Below are positions 60,720 through 64,000 of a stretch of 64,000 bases of DNA, piece by piece. Positions within the stretch are counted from its first letter, which is position 1. Each line of letters begins with the position of its first letter. The notes under the pieces are model-generated. The model did no database searches, was not told the origin of the DNA, and worked only from the letters and a program-made list of their open reading frames with translations. The position numbers and the translations under genes are program-made. This stretch comes from Sinorhizobium glycinis (GTDB lineage Bacteria > Pseudomonadota > Alphaproteobacteria > Rhizobiales > Rhizobiaceae), in the NCBI RefSeq assembly GCF_001651865.1, contig NZ_LPUX01000064.1, forward strand, positions 186,001-250,000. The letters are read 5' to 3'.

Positions 60720-62848
60720 TGAAAGCGGAAGAACTCGACCGCCAGCTCCTGAAAATCTTCACGCAAGAGGTGCGGGAACGCTCCTGCGATATGGAGCGCA
60801 TGCTGATCGGAATCGAGGAGGCCGAGGGCGCCGATGAGAAACGGCGTCTGCAGGATCAGCTTCTCAGGATGGCGCATAGTCTCAAAGGCGCCGCGGGCCT
60901 CGTTCAGGTGCGCGGCATAGAAAGCATTTGCCATTGGATGGAGGAGGTGCTGACGCACGCCTCGAAGGAGGGCTCGGCGCTTGATCGTACGAAGCTCGAC
61001 CTGCTTCTGCGCGCCGCGGATGCGATTGCGGAGGCGGGGCGGCTGCTGGCAGGCGGCGAAATGCTCTCGTCGGCCGGCGCCGAGGGCGTCGCTCTCGAGT
61101 TGCAGGCTGCGGTCGCCCCGGGCATGTCTCACGGCAGCGCGCCACCGAAACCGCCATCGCCCCCCGCCGCACATCAGGTCCCGGTTCGTTCGACCGATCT
61201 GGACGGTTCGATGCGTGTGTCGGCCGATCGGCTCGACGCGCTTCTCCACAGGAGCGGCGAATTGCTCGCTTTCGATGCGGTCGTCCGAGCGCATGCCGAT
61301 CGGGCCTCGCGCCTCAGGGAGCAGGCAAGAAGGTTGCGGACGGTCGGCTCCTGTTCCGAGACCGAGACCGCCGGCATTGAAACCGGACTGCGCGAGCTTG
61401 CTGCTTCGCTCCGCAATGACGGACGACTGATGCACAGCGCGGTGACCGCCCTGGACCACGAGGTGCGCCGCGCCCGCACGCAACCCTTCGCCGCAGCCTG
61501 CAAGGGGCTGGAGCGCATCGTCCGGGACATGGCGGCGCACGCGGGAAAATCGGCGGCGCTGGAAATCAGGGGCGGGGAAATCGAGATCGATCGCTCAATT
61601 CTCGCCGGACTGCAGGATTCGCTTCGCCACCTCGTCCGCAATGCCGTGGCGCATGGCATCCAGTCGCCCGAGGAACGGCGACTGGCGGGTAAGCTAGAAA
61701 AGGGGCGCATTGTCGTCTCGGCTTCCGTCTCCGGCGATCGCGTGCAAGTGGTGGTGCAGGATGACGGCCGCGGCCTGGACACGGCATCGCTGCGCAAGCT
61801 CGCAGGCCAGACGGACTCGATTGAATCGGAAGAAGAGGGAGATCTGCTGCAGCGCATTTTCGAGCCTGGCATCTCCACTTCGGCCTCGGTCAACCGACTG
61901 TCCGGCCGCGGGATCGGGCTCGATATCGTCAGAAGGGCTGTCGAGGACATGCGCGGCACGGCGAATGTCGCACAAGTTCCGGAAGGCGGGGCTGCCTTCA
62001 CCCTGACCTTGCCGCTCACGCTCGCCACGGTTCGCGCCCTGGAGATCCATGTTGCCGGGCATGTGCTGACGATCGACACCTCTTCCGTCGAGCGCGTCAT
62101 AAGGGTCGCCGCCGAGGACATAGGGTTCGAACAGGACAGACCGGTCGTGACGACCGGGGCCGGCACTTTTCCCCTTGTCGATCTTGCCCGCTGGTTGGGA
62201 TTGCGAGCGGCTGGCGAGCCCATTTCAAGCGAGGCGCGGCCGGCGATCATCATCCGCGCCGGAGGCAGGCAGACTGCAGTTCTCGTAGACGCGGTCGCCG
62301 GAGAACAGGAACTGCTTGCGCGTTCGCTCGGGCCTCGGCTTCAGAAAGTCCGACGCTACTGCGGCGGGATGGTGCTGCACGACGGTCGCATCGCGCTGCT
62401 TCTCAACACTTCGCTTCTGGCTGGGGCGGCGCCGGAGACACATGCGGCACCCATCCCCGACGCCGGTCAGATTGCAACGTCCGAGCGCCGCAAGGTTCTC
62501 GTCGTCGATGACTCGAAATATATCCGCACGCTGGTCAGGCTCATCCTCCAGGCGGCGGGCTACGACGTTGCCATGGCATCCGACGGTCAAGAGGCGTTGC
62601 AGCACCTACGACACCATGAGGTCGATGTCGTCGTGGCCGATGTCGATATGCCGGCAATGGATGGGCTTGAATTGACGCAAGCGATCAGAAGCTCCGACCG
62701 GCTGGCCGGCCTGCCCATCATCCTCATCACTGGTCGGGAAGCGGCGGAGGACAGGGCTCGCGGCCTGGAGGCGGGTGCCAATGCTTACTTTGCGAAGAAC
62801 CGGTTCGATGCGCATCAGTTTCTCGAAACCGTGAGCCAGGTTGTCTGA
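60716..62848 (+). CDS. cheA: Hybrid histidine kinase CheA with C-terminal receiver domain
   Basis: The protein is 710 residues from ATG 60716 or 60719. The Hpt domain has [11 protein letters not shown] with His54. The dimerisation/ATP domains show [20 protein letters not shown] near 305, QDDGRGLD near 350 and [17 protein letters not shown] near 396. A CheW-like domain follows (about 440-570), then a receiver (about 590-708) with [25 protein letters not shown] and YFAKNRF all intact. No separate P2 domain is evident. The fused receiver is typical of Wsp/Frz/Che-like pathways with non-flagellar outputs and can act as a phosphate sink. Confidence 0.92.
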   Translation: MMKAEELDRQLLKIFTQEVRERSCDMERMLIGIEEAEGADEKRRLQDQLLRMAHSLKGAAGLVQVRGIESICHWMEEVLTHASKEGSALDRTKLDLLLRAADAIAEAGRLLAGGEMLSSAGAEGVALELQAAVAPGMSHGSAPPKPPSPPAAHQVPVRSTDLDGSMRVSADRLDALLHRSGELLAFDAVVRAHADRASRLREQARRLRTVGSCSETETAGIETGLRELAASLRNDGRLMHSAVTALDHEVRRARTQPFAAACKGLERIVRDMAAHAGKSAALEIRGGEIEIDRSILAGLQDSLRHLVRNAVAHGIQSPEERRLAGKLEKGRIVVSASVSGDRVQVVVQDDGRGLDTASLRKLAGQTDSIESEEEGDLLQRIFEPGISTSASVNRLSGRGIGLDIVRRAVEDMRGTANVAQVPEGGAAFTLTLPLTLATVRALEIHVAGHVLTIDTSSVERVIRVAAEDIGFEQDRPVVTTGAGTFPLVDLARWLGLRAAGEPISSEARPAIIIRAGGRQTAVLVDAVAGEQELLARSLGPRLQKVRRYCGGMVLHDGRIALLLNTSLLAGAAPETHAAPIPDAGQIATSERRKVLVVDDSKYIRTLVRLILQAAGYDVAMASDGQEALQHLRHHEVDVVVADVDMPAMDGLELTQAIRSSDRLAGLPIILITGREAAEDRARGLEAGANAYFAKNRFDAHQFLETVSQVV

Positions 62849-62855
62849 GGCGGCA

Positions 62856-63908
62856 ATGGTTCGCATTCTTCTTGCCACCTCCAGGGTCGATCTTCAGGAA
62901 CTCGTCGAGAAGGCGGTTCGCGGAGATCCGGCGGCGGAGCTCCTCGGCGTGGCAAGAAGCACGGCCGAGGCGGTCGCGATGGCGCGGCAACTGTCGCCCG
63001 ATATCGTGACGATGGAACTGCGGCTCGGTGATCACGACAGCGCCGAAGCGGTGAGCGAGATCATGGTCTCAGCGCCGGCGCCGATCGTCATGGTGTCCCG
63101 TGACAATGGCGGTGAGCTCGGAGTTGCCGCGGCTCGAGCCCTCGAAGCCGGTGCTCTTGCGGTCATTCCGGCGCCGCCGCCGGTCGATGGTCGCCTCGAG
63201 AAAGCCGCGACGGAGAAATTCCTGTCGACGATCAAGGCCATGGCCCATGTGAAGGTGGTCAGGCAATGGCGCAAGCGGGCCGGAGACCGGCGCCGCATCG
63301 ATCAGCGCCGTGCGGCCGCGGCCGATCGGCCGATCGGCATTGTCGGCATCGCCGCCTCGACGGGTGGCCCCGCTGCGATCCGGTCGATATTGATGAATAT
63401 GTCGAGCAGATTCCCTGCCCCGATTCTGATCGTCCAGCACATGTCGAGCGGCTTCATTGACGGCGTCGCCGAATCCCTCGACGCGAGCGTGCCGCTGAGG
63501 GTCAAGGTCGCCGCGGACGGCGAGCGCCTGAGGCCCGGAACGGCTTACCTTGCTCCGGACGGTCTCCAGCTTGGCGTCTCCGGCCGATCACGAATCCGCG
63601 TCGTAAACGACGTTCCCGCCGACGGCTTCAAACCCTCGGGTTCGTATCTTTTCGGCTCGATCGCCCGTGCCTTCAGGGGCGAGGCGCTCGCCGTCATCCT
63701 GACCGGCATGGGCAATGACGGGACCGAGGGGCTTCGCGCGGTGCGCGAGGCGGGCGGCAAGGCGATTGCCCAGGACGAGGGGAGTTCCGTGGTTTTCGGC
63801 ATGCCGAAATCCGCAATCGGTGCGGGTCTTGTCGATTTCGTGCTGCCGCTGGAAAGCATCGGCGGCAAGATCGTTGCCCTCGCTGAAGGTGAAGAGAACG
63901 GCACATAG
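62856..63908 (+). CDS. cheB: Chemotaxis methylesterase CheB with a degenerate receiver domain
   Basis: The protein is 350 residues from ATG 62856 with GAGG upstream; a TTG at 62841 would overlap cheA. The esterase domain (about 155-345) keeps its triad: AASTGG (Ser), VQHMSSGF (His) and GMGNDGTEG (Asp). The N-terminal receiver keeps the fold but lacks the acidic pair (ILLATS in place of VVDDS). It has Glu54 where the phospho-Asp should be (VTMELRLGD), and no conserved Lys (VIPAP). It removes methyl groups from the receptor; control must differ from the standard phosphorylation switch. After it, 63909-64000 shows no gene. Confidence 0.9.
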   Translation: MVRILLATSRVDLQELVEKAVRGDPAAELLGVARSTAEAVAMARQLSPDIVTMELRLGDHDSAEAVSEIMVSAPAPIVMVSRDNGGELGVAAARALEAGALAVIPAPPPVDGRLEKAATEKFLSTIKAMAHVKVVRQWRKRAGDRRRIDQRRAAAADRPIGIVGIAASTGGPAAIRSILMNMSSRFPAPILIVQHMSSGFIDGVAESLDASVPLRVKVAADGERLRPGTAYLAPDGLQLGVSGRSRIRVVNDVPADGFKPSGSYLFGSIARAFRGEALAVILTGMGNDGTEGLRAVREAGGKAIAQDEGSSVVFGMPKSAIGAGLVDFVLPLESIGGKIVALAEGEENGT

Positions 63909-64000
63909 CCACGTACGGAGTTGCGACCGCCGCTTCAAAGAGGGGCGCCGCAACGTCCGCTCACCTATTGAATGCCGGAAATCTGAATGGCAGCCGGCGT

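Noticed and set aside
1-64000. CRISPR array, tRNA/rRNA genes, insertion sequences or prophage
   Set aside because: No regularly spaced repeats, clover-leaf sequences, transposase or integrase motifs, or phage genes were seen on either strand.

Overview
The window is GC-rich, with dense operons, frequent ATGA/TGATG start-stop overlaps, Tat-type signal peptides on ABC binding proteins, a DUF982 gene and rhizobial intergenic palindromes. It also carries an erythritol locus of the Sinorhizobium/Brucella type and a hydroxamate siderophore locus with an RpoI-like sigma factor. Together these point to an alphaproteobacterium of the Rhizobiaceae, most likely Sinorhizobium/Ensifer. The genus is an inference; no rRNA or other marker gene is present.

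Layout. (1) 1-11143: a catabolic gene set without a known product assignment. It holds a partial iron-type alcohol dehydrogenase, a BNR-repeat (sialidase-fold) protein and a DapA-like aldolase on the minus strand, divergent from a five-gene peptide/opine-class ABC transporter, a DUF1537 acid-sugar kinase and a FadR-type GntR regulator. (2) 11164-15340: a lone NarK-type nitrate/nitrite transporter and a chemoreceptor ending in a CheR/CheB-docking pentapeptide. (3) 15493-29227: a siderophore locus. A PLP enzyme, a MATE exporter and an IucB-type acyltransferase run leftward. A one-module NRPS, an ornithine N-hydroxylase and a phosphopantetheinyl transferase run rightward, followed by an ECF sigma factor, a second GNAT protein and a TonB-dependent receptor. 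The two divergent siderophore transcripts share the motif CTGAA-N17-CGTCTAAG, which I propose as the promoter of the local sigma factor. The sigma and receptor genes instead carry TGA-N9-TCA boxes typical of RirA control. This gives a model of iron to RirA to sigma factor to biosynthesis.

(4) 29367-38758: four small proteins, an AI-2E-family permease, the rearranged trio corresponding to E. coli ybhP, ybhN and clsB, a TreY maltooligosyltrehalose synthase and a nitrilase-family hydrolase. (5) 38882-56250: a long leftward erythritol-type operon. It runs from a sugar ABC transporter through eryA, a 2-hydroxyacid dehydrogenase, eryB, a class II aldolase, an FGGY kinase, a HAD phosphatase, eryC, a DeoR regulator and tpiA to rpiB. 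The SorC regulator eryD lies upstream, behind a large nested palindrome. EryA, EryB, EryC, TpiA2 and RpiB are the steps known from Brucella to turn erythritol into D-erythrose 4-phosphate; the four extra enzymes suggest a further substrate. (6) 56754-63908: a six-gene chemosensory operon (LuxR-type response regulator, CheR, CheW, MCP, CheA-REC, CheB) that looks more like an alternative-function pathway than a flagellar one. Its CheB receiver domain lacks the phosphorylation residues.

The observations most worth following are the shared divergent siderophore promoter, the reduced NRPS siderophore set, the CheB pseudo-receiver, the two ABC ATPases with complementary active-site substitutions, and the first catabolic cluster. 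No tRNA, rRNA, CRISPR array, insertion sequence or prophage gene was seen.
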